Positions 35,451-44,805 of a DNA stretch of 64,000 bases are shown here, piece by piece. The DNA comes from Saccharibacillus deserti (GTDB lineage Bacteria; Bacillota; Bacilli; Paenibacillales; Paenibacillaceae), in assembly GCF_013618475.1 (NCBI RefSeq), contig NZ_JABJVN010000009.1:45600-109599 (forward strand), read 5' to 3'. The number at the start of each line of letters is the position of its first letter. Position 1 is the first letter of the stretch. The notes below the pieces were generated by a model that did not search any database, had not been told where the DNA came from, and was given only the letters and a program-made list of their open reading frames with translations. A program made the translations under genes and the position numbers.

Positions 35451-36527
35451 ATGACCGCAGTTGAACGGGCAAGACATTTCTACGTAGGGACGTATGCGTC
35501 GGAGGAAGAGGAAGGACTGTTTCACTGCACTTTAAACGAAAAAACGGGCGAACTGCACTTCGTGTCCGCTATGGGCGGTATCGAGAATCCGTCCTATCTG
35601 ACCGTATGTCCGAATCGGACCCATTTGTATGCGGCGAGCGAAAAAGACTACGGCGAAGTTGTGGCTTATACGCTTGATCCGGAGACCTTCGAGCCGCACC
35701 GGCACGGCCGGACCGCTTCCGAAGGCGCAGCGCCGTGTTTCGTCAGTGCGACTCCGAACGGAAAAATACTGCTTGCCGCCAACTACGGCGGCAGCGTGTC
35801 GGCTTTCTCGATTCGGGCCCACGGCGTGCTGGAACAGGTGAGCTGCGTGCAGCACTCGGGATCCGGCATTCATCCGCAGCGTCAGGACAGCGCTCATCCG
35901 CATGCGTTTGTGCCTTCGCCGGACGGAACGTTCCTGTTTGCTCCGGATCTCGGGACGGACCGGATCGCCAGATATACGCTGGAAGATGAGCGGCTGTTCA
36001 AACAAGAAGATATCGAGCTTCCTGCGGGTACCGGCCCCCGGACGCTCGCTTTTCACCCCGACGGCAGATGGGCTTATATATCGGGCGAGCTGAATAATAC
36101 GGTGACGGCGCTGGAATACGAGCCGCAAAGCGGCGGTCTGACTGCGTTTCAGTGCGAAGCTCTGCTGCCGGCAGAACAGGCGGCCGATCCGGCGAATACC
36201 GCGGCCCACACGGCAGTATCGCCCTGCGGCAAATACGTGTATGTGTCGAACCGCGGGGATGACAGCATCACGCAGTTTGCCGTCGATCTTTCGGACGGGC
36301 GGCTGTCGCCGGTCGAACGGGTATCTTCCGGCGGCCGGATTCCGCGCCATTTCGCGATCATGGGCGGTTTTTTGGTGGCGGCCAACCAGGAGAGCGGCCG
36401 CATCGTTTCTTTTGCGATCGGGGCGGAGGACGGACGGCTGACCCCGACCGGATATGCGCTGGAATTGAGTCGTCCGGTATGTATCTGCCCGATGCCGGAA
36501 GCCGACTCCGCAGACTGGACGTTTTGA
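35451..36527 (+). CDS. Lactonase family beta-propeller, 6-phosphogluconolactonase-like
   Basis: The 358-residue protein is a seven-bladed propeller of the YkgB/Pgl lactonase group. It has FYVGTY at the start, repeated blade motifs (NPSYLTVCPNRTHLYAAS, PRTLAFHPDGRWAYISGEL, HTAVSPCGKYVYVSNRGDDSI, PRHFAIMGGFLVAANQESG) and the HPHAFV segment. Members open 6-phosphogluconolactone in the pentose phosphate pathway, though several have other lactone substrates. The ATG follows AAAGGAGAC. DUF4385 follows 39 bases later and may be co-transcribed. Confidence 0.88.
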   Translation: MTAVERARHFYVGTYASEEEEGLFHCTLNEKTGELHFVSAMGGIENPSYLTVCPNRTHLYAASEKDYGEVVAYTLDPETFEPHRHGRTASEGAAPCFVSATPNGKILLAANYGGSVSAFSIRAHGVLEQVSCVQHSGSGIHPQRQDSAHPHAFVPSPDGTFLFAPDLGTDRIARYTLEDERLFKQEDIELPAGTGPRTLAFHPDGRWAYISGELNNTVTALEYEPQSGGLTAFQCEALLPAEQAADPANTAAHTAVSPCGKYVYVSNRGDDSITQFAVDLSDGRLSPVERVSSGGRIPRHFAIMGGFLVAANQESGRIVSFAIGAEDGRLTPTGYALELSRPVCICPMPEADSADWTF

Positions 36528-36566
36528 AGATCTGCTGCGAAAAGCAAACAGAAGGAGGGGCAGGCG

Positions 36567-37019
36567 ATGAAGGCGTTCGATTACGATCTGGACTATGAAA
36601 ACCTGGATTTGCGCAAACAGCCCGAGCTGTACCGCGTGGGACGCGGCGAGCAGGGAGTCCTGCTCGTGCAGCCGTACAAGAACGAGATTCTGCCGTATTG
36701 GCGTTTCAAAACGCCGGAAATCGCCCGCGAATCTTCCGAGAAGATCCGGGAGCTGTTTCTCGCCTACAAAGAGGCGGAAGATTTTGTCGGCATGGATATG
36801 GCGCGCAAATTTCTGCAGATGGGCTATACGCGCGCAAGGCGCTATACGAATTACAAAGGCGGACGCAAATATGCGGAGAACGGAACGCTTTCGCTCATCA
36901 AAGGCGATCCGATCAAAGCGGAGTCGGCCGCGATTTTTAAAGAAGCTTGGGAACAGGCAAAAACCGATCCGGATTATATCCGGATGAAGGAAGAACACAA
37001 AGCGCGCTACGAGAAATAA
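36567..37019 (+). CDS. DUF4385 family protein
   Basis: The 150-residue protein has FDYDLDYENLDLRKQPELYRVGRGEQGVL at its start and the conserved YWRFKTPEIA, MDMARKFLQMGYTRARRYTNYKGGRKY segments of DUF4385, a family with no known function. Length is typical. The start follows GAAGGAGGGGCAGG. It is the second gene after the lactonase on the same strand. Confidence 0.85.
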   Translation: MKAFDYDLDYENLDLRKQPELYRVGRGEQGVLLVQPYKNEILPYWRFKTPEIARESSEKIRELFLAYKEAEDFVGMDMARKFLQMGYTRARRYTNYKGGRKYAENGTLSLIKGDPIKAESAAIFKEAWEQAKTDPDYIRMKEEHKARYEK

Positions 37020-37097
37020 GGCGTTCTGCGCGTGCGGCCAAGAGGCTCGCCGTCGGCTGGCAGCGCTTCAGGTCCGGTCGCGGGTTAAGCAGGCAGC

Positions 37098-37124
37098 AAA
37101 AAAAGCCGGAGATTCCCGGCTTTT
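37098..37124 (+). terminator. Terminator after the DUF4385 gene
   Basis: AAAAGCCGG pairs with CCGGCTTTT around a short loop. Confidence 0.75.
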
Positions 37125-37129
37125 GAAGA

Positions 37130-37159
37130 CCGCGGGTCCTTAAGGGATCCGCGGTTTTT
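37130..37159 (+). terminator. Second tandem terminator
   Basis: CCGCGGGTCC pairs with GGATCCGCGG (one G-T) and is followed by TTTTT. It lies right after the first terminator and also faces the minus-strand gene end. Confidence 0.75.
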
Positions 37160-37186
37160 GTATAGGGGATCGCCTGCCCGCCGGAT

Positions 37187-38107
37187 TCAGCGCGGAGACA
37201 ATGCGGCTTCGGAATCGGAGACTCCGGCAGAAGCCTGCTCCGACTCGCCGTCTGGCGCCTTGATCGGCTGCGGAGCGTGATGGGCATGCGCCGCCGAACT
37301 GCGCTTCGGAAAAGTCGCGGGCGCTTCCGCAGGCGGCCGCAGCTGCGGCGAGTAGCCCGCATAGGGCCGCTCGCGCCGTTTGCCCGCCGCAGGCTGCAGC
37401 CAGGCAAAGCCTGCGGCCGCAAGCGCCAGCTGCACGCCCAGCAGCCACGGAGCCGCTTCCGCGTTCATCAGCGGATGCAGCAGGGCCGGAGCCGCCGCGA
37501 GCAGCGGCACCACGCGCCGCAGCACGGGGCGTTCGGCCCGGTAGCCCGGCTCGAGCAGCCGGGCCGCGAGCAGTGCCGCCAGCAGCCAGGAGAACAGGCG
37601 GCACAGCGGAAGCCATACGGAGCCGTACATTTCCGGCTCCCCAATATACTGCCATACGGCGGCTCCCGCGCCCGCCAGCAGGGCTGGAACCAGCGCCGGC
37701 TTCAGCAGGCGCAGGAATCCGCCGCCCCAGGACGGCCGTTCTTCCCGTTCGAGCAGCAGAGCCAGCTCGTGGCGGGTCCGATCCAGTTCGCGGTGCAGAA
37801 CTTCCTGCAGCAGCGGCAGGCGTTTGGATTCGCCGCCCTGCAAATACAAAGCCAGATGGCCGTCCAGATCGGACGCGAAACCCTGCATGCCCTGACAGAG
37901 CAGCAGCCGTTCCCGCAGCCGGCTTAAGGCCGGCAACGTCGGCGATTCAATCGTTTCGTCTACCAGCGCAGCCGCCGATCCCAGCGCTTCCAGCGCCGTA
38001 CGAAGCCTTCGTTCGCGGTTCGTGGACCTCCGGCTCAGCGCCCTGCGGGCCTGTTCGTAGATCCATATCGCAAATGCGGCCGTTGCCAGCCAGACATAAG
38101 TTTCCAT
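37187..38107 (-). CDS. Hypothetical membrane protein, 306 aa
   Basis: The protein has one N-terminal hydrophobic segment (about 2-18), a helical cytoplasmic region of about 120 residues and a block of three or four hydrophobic helices (about 135-240). It ends in a Pro/Ala/His/Ser-rich disordered tail. The start has a GAGAGGAAGG site nine bases upstream. I do not recognise a family. Very high GC in the hydrophobic block reflects Leu/Ala/Arg content. Confidence 0.7.
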   Translation of the reverse strand: METYVWLATAAFAIWIYEQARRALSRRSTNRERRLRTALEALGSAAALVDETIESPTLPALSRLRERLLLCQGMQGFASDLDGHLALYLQGGESKRLPLLQEVLHRELDRTRHELALLLEREERPSWGGGFLRLLKPALVPALLAGAGAAVWQYIGEPEMYGSVWLPLCRLFSWLLAALLAARLLEPGYRAERPVLRRVVPLLAAAPALLHPLMNAEAAPWLLGVQLALAAAGFAWLQPAAGKRRERPYAGYSPQLRPPAEAPATFPKRSSAAHAHHAPQPIKAPDGESEQASAGVSDSEAALSPR

Positions 38108-38437
38108 TCCGATTCGCCTTCCTCTCGCTTAACCTGTCCTCTCCACTATTACACAAGCATCCTGCCTCTTCAAGCTTCAATAAAGCGAATTCATGGACAA
38201 AGAGGCGGGTCGCGCGTACAATTCGGAACGCAGGGAGAAAAGGCGGCCGTATGCGGACTGCGCTGTCGGCTTCCGGAGCGGGAGAGGGATTTTGCCCGGA
38301 CGACGAAGCGCCGCTGAAAGGCCGTCTCCCGAAACGGGTATTATAAAGAAAGAAAAACGTTCCGTTTCCCGGCAATTTGCCGGAAAGGAATACCAATATC
38401 CGGCCGCAAGGCGGCCAAACGAGAGGAAGGGAACAAA
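38108..38437. other. Intergenic region without a supported gene
   Basis: This 330-base stretch separates divergent genes. A TATTATAAAG box near 38338 could be a -10 for the plus-strand gene, but no matching -35 is clear. Short open frames here lack ribosome-binding sites and conserved features. Confidence 0.4.
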
Positions 38438-39079
38438 TTGGAATTGATGAAAGTTCTGGTACTTGGAGCGGACGGTGCGATCGGACGCGGCCTGGTCAAA
38501 GAAGCGCTTTACCGCAAATGCGAGGTCACGGCTCTGCTGCGCGAACCGTCGCGGCTTCATGAAGAACATGCGGCGCTTACGATCCGAACCGGCGATCTGC
38601 TCGGACCCGGCGCGATTGCGGCCGCGGCCGCGGGCTGCGATGCGATTCTGACCGCTTTCGGGTCGGAGCCGGGCGAAGGGGCGCTGCTTCCCGAAGCGGC
38701 GCGGTTGATTATCGAAGGCGCGCATGCCGCCGGCGTTACCCGGCTGATCGTGGCCGGCGGTTCCGGCACGCTGCTGACAGCGCCGGGAGTCCGGCTGATG
38801 GACAGCCCGGAATATCCGGAGGAGCTGCTTCCGTTGGCGCAGGCGCACGCGGAAGCTTATGAGATTTTTGCGCAGAGCGATCTGGACTGGACATATGCCA
38901 GCCCGGCCGCCTGGATCGAACCCGGCCGCCGGACCGGCAACTTCCGGGTAGGGATGTCGCTGCTGGTCACCGACGACGAAGGGCACAGCCGGATCAGTAT
39001 CGAAGATTTCGCCGCGGCGATCGTGGACGAACTGGACGATCCGAACTTTATCCGCGCCCGCTTTACGGTCGGCTACTGA
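38438..39079 (+). CDS. NAD(P)-binding atypical SDR protein, YwnB-like
   Basis: The 213-residue protein has a Rossmann motif GADGAIGRGLV near residue 10, then IRTGDLLGPGAI, VTRLIVAGGSGTL and DLDWTYASPAAWIEPG. These are the marks of the NAD(P)H-binding (NmrA/YwnB-like) atypical SDR group, often flavin or redox-stress related. TTG 38438 has the better spacing to GGAAGGG, while ATG 38447 would remove three residues; I kept the TTG. The nnr gene follows 79 bases downstream. Confidence 0.85.
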   Translation: MELMKVLVLGADGAIGRGLVKEALYRKCEVTALLREPSRLHEEHAALTIRTGDLLGPGAIAAAAAGCDAILTAFGSEPGEGALLPEAARLIIEGAHAAGVTRLIVAGGSGTLLTAPGVRLMDSPEYPEELLPLAQAHAEAYEIFAQSDLDWTYASPAAWIEPGRRTGNFRVGMSLLVTDDEGHSRISIEDFAAAIVDELDDPNFIRARFTVGY

Positions 39080-39158
39080 TCCGAATTGGCCCGAGCCGAC
39101 CGATGTTCCTCGAAGGCGAAGCATCCGGAATGCCGGATGCACCGACGAAAGGAGACGA

Positions 39159-40826
39159 TTGAACCTTATGCTAATCGTAACTTCGCAGCAGATGCAGCAG
39201 ATTGACCGCTATACGATCGACGAACTGGGAATTTCGCCGCTTGCCTTGATCGAATCCGCCGGCCGTGCGGTTGCCGAAGAAGTGCTGGAACTGTGCCGCG
39301 AACGCCGCGGCGTATCCGGCTCCGGCCGCCTGCCCGAAGCCTCGGCCGGAACGCGGCCCGACGGTGCTTCCAAGCGTGGGGTAACCTCGGACAGTCCCGT
39401 GTACGAAGACGGGCTCATCGCTCCGTTCGACGGGGCGGAGCAGGAACACTGGCTGATTCTGACCGGCAAAGGAAACAACGGCAGCGACGGTCTGGCGGCC
39501 GCCCGCTACCTGCAGGACGCCGGGGTGAACGTCTCGATTCTGTGCGCCGAGAGCGAAGAGCGCTTCTCGGAACAAGCGGATTCCCAATACCGGGCCGCCC
39601 GTCGTTCCGGTATTCCGGTGCTTGAAGTCGGTACAGTGCCGGACTTCGGGCGCTTTACCGGCCTTGTCGATGCGCTGCTCGGCGTGGGAGCGAGCGGTGA
39701 GCCGCGCGAGCCTTATGCCGCGCTGATCCGCGCGGCGAACGACAGCGGACTGCCAATTGTGGCAGCCGATGTGCCGAGCGGCCTGAACGCCGATACGGGA
39801 CAAATCGCGAAGAGCGTTATCCGCGCTGCGCGGACTGTCTGTATCGCCTTTCTCAAGGCGGGACTGGTGCAGTATCCGGGGGCCGGAGCCGCCGGCGAAG
39901 TGCGCGTTCGCGCGGTCGGCATTCCCCGACTGGCCGCCGGTCGGATCGCCGAGCGTCCGAATACGCATCTGATCACGGAGCGTTCGCTGCGCGATACGCT
40001 TAAGATCGATGTTTCCCGGCGCAGGGCCGAAGACAGCCACAAAGGCACTTACGGCCATGTGCTCGTTGTCGGCGGCAGCCGGCTGATGAGCGGCGCCGGA
40101 TTCATGGCTTCCCGCGCCGCGCTGCGGATCGGGAGCGGCCTGGTGACCTGGGCGCTGCCGCAGGCGCTGCTGCCGGACATTGTCGGCCATGTGCCGGAGC
40201 TGATGGTGGCGGAAGCCTCGGAAGGAGACGGCTGGCAGCGCAGCTCGGCCGCGGCGATTCTGAAGTTGGCTTCCAAGATGGATGTACTGGCTGTTGGGCC
40301 CGGCCTCGGCCGTTTCGACGGCGATATCGAATGGCTTCGCGAACTGTGGACCGGCTCGGATGTTCCGCTTGTGCTCGATGCGGACGGGCTGAATATTTTG
40401 GCGGATGCCGGAGAAGACGTCAAACGGTGGGGCCGCCGCGAGAACGTCGTGCTGACGCCGCATCCCGGGGAGATGGGCCGCCTGCTCGGCGTGCCGACCG
40501 CCGAACTGCAGCAGGACCGGCTCGGTGCGGCTCGGACCTATGCCGCCGACTATGGCGTCACCCTCGTACTCAAAGGCGCCCGCACCGTCGTGGCTTCGCC
40601 GGACGGGGCCGTATTCGTCAATACGACGGGGCATCCCGGCATGTCGGCCGGGGGCACCGGCGATGTGCTGACCGGGGCGATCTCGGGTCTGATCGCCCAG
40701 GGTCTGACGCTGCTGCAGGCCGCCGCGTTTGGCGTCTACCTTCACGGCCGCGCCGGCGAGCGCGCGGCGGAGCTGCGCGAGCACCCCGCGTCGCTGCTGG
40801 CCGGCGACGTGATCGAAGCGCTCTAG
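39159..40826 (+). CDS. nnr: Bifunctional NAD(P)HX epimerase/dehydratase
   Basis: The 555-residue repair enzyme has an N-terminal YjeF epimerase domain (SQQMQQIDRYTIDELGI, GKGNNGSDGLAAARYL, DVPSGLNADTG) and a C-terminal ADP-dependent dehydratase (GTYGHVLVVGGS, LTPHPGEMGRLLG, HPGMSAGGTGDVLTG). It restores NADH and NADPH from their hydrated forms. Compared with usual members, a polar insert of about 40 residues sits at about 52-95, before the WLILTGKGNNG strand. AAAGGAGA serves TTG 39159 or ATG 39168; the latter gives the more typical MLIVTS start. A bidirectional terminator follows. Confidence 0.92.
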   Translation: MNLMLIVTSQQMQQIDRYTIDELGISPLALIESAGRAVAEEVLELCRERRGVSGSGRLPEASAGTRPDGASKRGVTSDSPVYEDGLIAPFDGAEQEHWLILTGKGNNGSDGLAAARYLQDAGVNVSILCAESEERFSEQADSQYRAARRSGIPVLEVGTVPDFGRFTGLVDALLGVGASGEPREPYAALIRAANDSGLPIVAADVPSGLNADTGQIAKSVIRAARTVCIAFLKAGLVQYPGAGAAGEVRVRAVGIPRLAAGRIAERPNTHLITERSLRDTLKIDVSRRRAEDSHKGTYGHVLVVGGSRLMSGAGFMASRAALRIGSGLVTWALPQALLPDIVGHVPELMVAEASEGDGWQRSSAAAILKLASKMDVLAVGPGLGRFDGDIEWLRELWTGSDVPLVLDADGLNILADAGEDVKRWGRRENVVLTPHPGEMGRLLGVPTAELQQDRLGAARTYAADYGVTLVLKGARTVVASPDGAVFVNTTGHPGMSAGGTGDVLTGAISGLIAQGLTLLQAAAFGVYLHGRAGERAAELREHPASLLAGDVIEAL

Positions 40827-40890
40827 GACATGGCGGCTTCCCGCTTCGTGCTTGATCCGAGGCACACCGGATTCCGCACGAAGCACGCCG

Positions 40891-40929
40891 AAACCCCGGC
40901 TTCTCCCTGGAGGAGAAGCCGGGGTTTTT
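40891..40929. terminator. Bidirectional terminator
   Basis: ACCCCGGCTTCTCC pairs with GGAGAAGCCGGGGT and is followed by TTTTC. It lies between converging nnr and the chemotaxis receptor. Confidence 0.85.
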
Positions 40930-41039
40930 CTTGTGAAGACAGCTGCAGCCTGGCCTTTGGGTCTGTCCGCACGAGGGGGCGCGCACAGCCGAAATGCCGA
41001 TGCGCGGCATGCCTTCGGATCACCCTGCGGCTGTTGCGG

Positions 41040-42626
41040 TTACACCCGGAACGTGGATACGGACAGATGCAGCTGATCCGCAAGCTGGGCGAGAGCATGG
41101 GAGGACGAAGCCGTCTGTTCGCTGGCGGCTGCCGATTCCTCGCTTGCGGTCGCGATCCCGTTGAGCGTCTGCATGACTTCGCTGGTTTGCGCCGCTTGCT
41201 CTTCGCTGGCCGCCGCGATGCCGTTGACCTTGAGCGAAGTGCTGCTGACCTGTTCGATGATGTCATTGAAGGCGCGTCCGGATTCGCCGGCATGCTGAAG
41301 ATTGGTGTGGACGGCCGTTACGCTCCGGTCGATATTAAGCTGCATGGCGCGGATGATCGAGGTGATCTCCTTGGTCGCCGCGCCGCTGCGTTCCGCCAAT
41401 TTGCGCACTTCATCGGCGACCACGGCAAAGCCGAGGCCCGATTCGCCGGCCCGTGCGGCTTCGATCGCGGCATTGAGGGCAAGCAGATTCGTTTGGGCGG
41501 AAATATCGTCGATCACGCCGATGATATCGCCGATTTTGGCCGAATGTTCTTCCAGCTTGCCGACCTGATCCGTTACGTCTTCCATGCTCTGCAGGGCAAG
41601 CTGGATGGTCTCGCCGCCGGACTGAGCCATTTCTACCGTCGCATTCGACAGCTCCGCCGCACCTTCCGCGCCTTTGGCGACATCGTCGATGGCAACGGCC
41701 ATATCTTTGAACAGTTCGTTGATCGAACGGGCGGCCTGCAGCTGCACGGATGTTCCTCCGGCAATCTGCTGGGTGCTGGCCGAGATTTGCTGGGACGAAG
41801 CGGCTACGTTCTGTGCGGAATCCTGGATACCGCCGATCAGAACGGAGAGGGTATCGGCCATTTTATTGATGGACAAAGACAGTTCGCCGACTTCGTCTTT
41901 GGCCGGGTAATCGGATTTTTCGCGCAGATCGCCGTCGGCGATCTTTTTCACGACATCTCCGATGCGTTTGACCGGGCGGCTGATCATATTGGTGACCAAC
42001 GCTACGAGCAGCAGACCGAACACAAGCGACGCGCCGATCACGATCAGCGTCCACAGCGAAGCTCTGCTGACATCGCCGGTCGACTCTTCATTGGCATCGG
42101 CAGCAAATTGGGCATTGAGCGCGCCCAGCTTTTCAATCGATTCATACATCAGACTGCTGGTTGGGGCGACCTGCTCGGCCACGTAAGTTTGGAATTCTTC
42201 GTTGCTGGCCGTTTGCGCGAGTTCGATAGCTTTACCGTAAAGTTTTTGATATTCTGCCCAGTATTTATCAAAATCCGCGAGCAGCACGGTTTCTTCCGGA
42301 GTCAGGTCGGTAGCGCGGTAGGTGCTGATACTTTGATCTGCTTTCTCAACCAGCGGAGCGATTGTATCGGCGATTTCTTTTTTCTGTTCCGGCGTTGCGG
42401 CGATCGCGATATCGCGTGATGTAATCCGCAGCTTCAGTAAAGTGCTTTCCGCAGAAGCAAGATCCCGGACCGGAAGCATATTGTTGCTGTACAGCTGATT
42501 GAGGTTGTCCCGCATCATGTTGATATTTGTAAGACCATACAAGCCTACGCCTGCCGTAAGAAGAGTCATTGCCATCACTACAGTCATCAGCTTGGTGAAA
42601 ATTTTTCGATTTCTGAACCATCGCAT
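41040..42626 (-). CDS. Methyl-accepting chemotaxis protein
   Basis: The 528-residue receptor has transmembrane helices at about 13-33 and 190-212 around a four-helix-bundle (4HB_MCP-like) sensor domain. A HAMP domain ([20 protein letters not shown]) follows, then a long signalling coiled coil whose hairpin tip reads [27 protein letters not shown]. It signals through CheW and CheA, none of which is nearby, so it is an orphan receptor. The start follows a CGGAGTG site. Confidence 0.9.
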   Translation of the reverse strand: MRWFRNRKIFTKLMTVVMAMTLLTAGVGLYGLTNINMMRDNLNQLYSNNMLPVRDLASAESTLLKLRITSRDIAIAATPEQKKEIADTIAPLVEKADQSISTYRATDLTPEETVLLADFDKYWAEYQKLYGKAIELAQTASNEEFQTYVAEQVAPTSSLMYESIEKLGALNAQFAADANEESTGDVSRASLWTLIVIGASLVFGLLLVALVTNMISRPVKRIGDVVKKIADGDLREKSDYPAKDEVGELSLSINKMADTLSVLIGGIQDSAQNVAASSQQISASTQQIAGGTSVQLQAARSINELFKDMAVAIDDVAKGAEGAAELSNATVEMAQSGGETIQLALQSMEDVTDQVGKLEEHSAKIGDIIGVIDDISAQTNLLALNAAIEAARAGESGLGFAVVADEVRKLAERSGAATKEITSIIRAMQLNIDRSVTAVHTNLQHAGESGRAFNDIIEQVSSTSLKVNGIAAASEEQAAQTSEVMQTLNGIATASEESAAASEQTASSSHALAQLADQLHLSVSTFRV

Positions 42627-42811
42627 ACCAAATCACTCCGTTTTATCGTATTGGGCTTACTAGGCACGTCTGCTTTTTCTGCCCTGGTTTTTGGGTTCTG
42701 CCTTGATACCTGTATTTGTCGTCAGACGATTCGATATTTTTGATACCTCAAACACATAATTGTAAAAAAATATATTTTCTACATATACCGATCCAACCGT
42801 GGAATCTGCGC

Positions 42812-42843
42812 AAAAGGCCGCCGTTCCTGGAAGGAAGGCGGCC
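42812..42843 (-). terminator. Terminator after serS
   Basis: Reading the minus strand, GGCCGCC pairs with GGCGGCC around an imperfect inner stem and is followed by TTTT. Confidence 0.75.
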
Positions 42844-42888
42844 CTGACGGGTGAATAAGCGTTGCGGCCGAAGCTTTGCTTGGCTAGA

Positions 42889-44202
42889 TTATTTGTCCGT
42901 TTCCAAGGCCGCGCCGGCGGGAGCGGCAAGGAATTCGAGTCCTCCCAGATAAGGACGAAGCGCCGGCGGCAGATAAATCGAGCCGTCTTCGCGCTGGTGG
43001 TTTTCCAGCAGGGGAATGAGCAGACGGGGTACCGCGGCGGCCGTATTGTTCAGCGTATGGCAGAAGCGGAGATTTCCGTCTTCATCCCGATAGCGCAGGC
43101 CGGCCCGCCGGGCCTGGAAATCGCCGACATGCGAAGCCGAATGGGTTTCGCCGTAAGCATCCCGGCTCGGCATCCAGGTCTCGATATCGTACTGCTTGTA
43201 ATTTTTTTGCGACATATCCCCGATACAGACGGCCACTTTGCGATACGGCAGCTCCAATCGGTCCAGCAGATCTTCCGCATTTCGTGTAATTTCCTGCAGC
43301 AGCCGCTCCGACTCTTCGCTGTCATTTCGACAAATAACGACCTGTTCGACTTTGGCGAATTGATGCACCCTGTAGAGACCGCGAACGTCCCGCCCGGCCG
43401 AACCGACTTCGCTGCGGAAGCAGGCCGAGATCCCGGCAGCTTTAATCGGTTCCGTGAGATCCAGCGTCTCATTCGAGAAATACGCAATCAGCGGCACTTC
43501 CGAAGTCCCCGCCAACCACGCGTCTTCTCCTTCTATCTTATAGGTTTGATCCCGTCCCGTAGGGAAAAAGCCGGTGTCGTGCATCGCTTTGGTCCGGACG
43601 ATCAGCGGCACATCCATTCCGGTAAATCCTCGTTCTTCCAGCAAATCCAAGGCCAACTGCTGCACGGCGCGCTGGAGTTTGAGTCCGTTTCCCTTGAGAA
43701 AATAGCTTCGGCTTCCCGCGACTTTGACGCCGCGCTCCATGTCGAATAATCCGTGGATTTCACCCAATTCGACATGGTCTTTCGGCTTGAAACCAAAGTC
43801 CGGAATCCGCCCGGTGACCGTAATTTCGACATTATCCGCATCCGATTCTCCGCGGGGCGTATCCGGCGATACCCGATTCGGCACCCGATCCATCAGATAG
43901 CGGTAGCGGAGCGTAACGGTCTCAAGTTCGGCTTCCACGTTCGCAAGCTCTTCCTTTTCCGCCCGAATCCGTTCTTTTTCCAACGAAGCTTCAGCTTCTT
44001 CTCCGGCAGCGATCCGTGCGGCGACTGCGGCACTCCGGCGGTTGCGCAGGGCCCGCAGCGCTTCCGCACGCCCCGCCAGTTCGCGTCTGCGATCGTCCGT
44101 GACGAGCAGCTCCGCGATCGATATCGCGATTTTTTTGCCGTCTGCCGCCGCCTGAAATTCTTCCGCCCGTTCCCGAATATCCTTGATGTCCATCATGTGC
44201 AT
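42889..44202 (-). CDS. serS: Seryl-tRNA synthetase
   Basis: The 437-residue class II synthetase has an N-terminal tRNA-binding coiled coil (about 30-105) and a catalytic domain. Visible motifs include GTSEVPLIAYFSNE, ISACFRSEVGSAGRDVRGLYRVHQFAKVE (motif 2), YDIETWMPSRDAYGETHSAS and NNTAAAVPRLLIPLLE (motif 3). Several positions differ from typical Bacillus SerS (SEVPLIAY for AEVPVTN, YRVHQFAK for IRQHQFNK), so it may be a divergent or second copy. AAGGAGCG precedes ATG 44202. A T-box leader lies upstream. Confidence 0.9.
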   Translation of the reverse strand: MHMMDIKDIRERAEEFQAAADGKKIAISIAELLVTDDRRRELAGRAEALRALRNRRSAAVAARIAAGEEAEASLEKERIRAEKEELANVEAELETVTLRYRYLMDRVPNRVSPDTPRGESDADNVEITVTGRIPDFGFKPKDHVELGEIHGLFDMERGVKVAGSRSYFLKGNGLKLQRAVQQLALDLLEERGFTGMDVPLIVRTKAMHDTGFFPTGRDQTYKIEGEDAWLAGTSEVPLIAYFSNETLDLTEPIKAAGISACFRSEVGSAGRDVRGLYRVHQFAKVEQVVICRNDSEESERLLQEITRNAEDLLDRLELPYRKVAVCIGDMSQKNYKQYDIETWMPSRDAYGETHSASHVGDFQARRAGLRYRDEDGNLRFCHTLNNTAAAVPRLLIPLLENHQREDGSIYLPPALRPYLGGLEFLAAPAGAALETDK

Positions 44203-44237
44203 GCACGCTCCTTAAGTAAAATTGGGGGGTGAAAAAC

Positions 44238-44462
44238 GCAAAAACGCCCTCTCGTTTGGGACGAGGGGCGTAATCTACGCTCGCGGTGCCACCCAATTTG
44301 ACCGTTCCCGAAGGAGCGATCCGCTCTGGATTCCGCGATAACGGGCGAATACCGGTTGACTTAGGCGGCCTGCGGATCAACTGCCGATTCGCGCAGGCCC
44401 TTGACGAAAACGCCTCGGAGTTGGATGCTCTTCATCGGCATGTAAAGGTTCTGAAATTGTGA
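44238..44462 (-). promoter_or_regulatory. T-box riboswitch leader of serS
   Basis: On the minus strand the leader carries the T-box sequence AATTGGGTGGCACCGCGAGC (about 44280-44299). A terminator follows, CGCCCCTCGT pairing with ACGAGAGGGCG before TTTTT (44238-44271). A promoter TTGACG (44492-44497) and TATACT (44468-44473) precedes it. Uncharged tRNA-Ser should pair with the T-box bulge and prevent termination. I could not fix the specifier codon by eye. Confidence 0.9.
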
Positions 44463-44520
44463 TCCCCAGTATAACGCCGTCTGCCCGCGTCCGTCAATTC
44501 CGCCAATCGTCATCGGCACA

Positions 44521-44556
44521 AAAAAAGGCCCGGATTCGGGGAGAATCCGGAGCCTG
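44521..44556 (-). terminator. Terminator on the minus strand upstream of the T-box
   Basis: Minus-strand AGGCTCCGGATTC pairs with GAATCCGGGCCT (one mismatch) and is followed by a run of seven T. It most likely ends transcription of the IDEAL-motif gene before the serS promoter. Confidence 0.75.
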
Positions 44557-44616
44557 CAAGCGTATCGGGCTGGAGTTGAAGGGAGACGGTACGCCGAAAG
44601 GGAAGGAGAAAAAGAT

Positions 44617-44805
44617 ATGATGAAGCGGGTCCCGGCGGACGGAAGCGAATTCTGGATGAAGGATACAGGCCGGGAGTCCGCAGTACACCCTGAGGTGAAA
44701 AAGCGGGTGAAGCTGGGTGTCGGACACCGATTGCGGGAAGCGGAGAGACTGTCCGATTTTGTCGAATGCTTGCTTGGCGGTTTGGAAAGGCCTCGGCCGG
44801 TTTAG
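44617..44805 (+). CDS. Possible small protein, 62 aa
   Basis: The ATG has an AAGGAG site nine bases upstream and the codons look ordinary for the window. The protein is basic with a helical C-terminal half and matches nothing I know. Against it, the frame lies antisense to the 3' untranslated part of the minus-strand gene that reads to the terminator at 44521. It overlaps that gene's end by four bases. Confidence 0.35.
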   Translation: MMKRVPADGSEFWMKDTGRESAVHPEVKKRVKLGVGHRLREAERLSDFVECLLGGLERPRPV

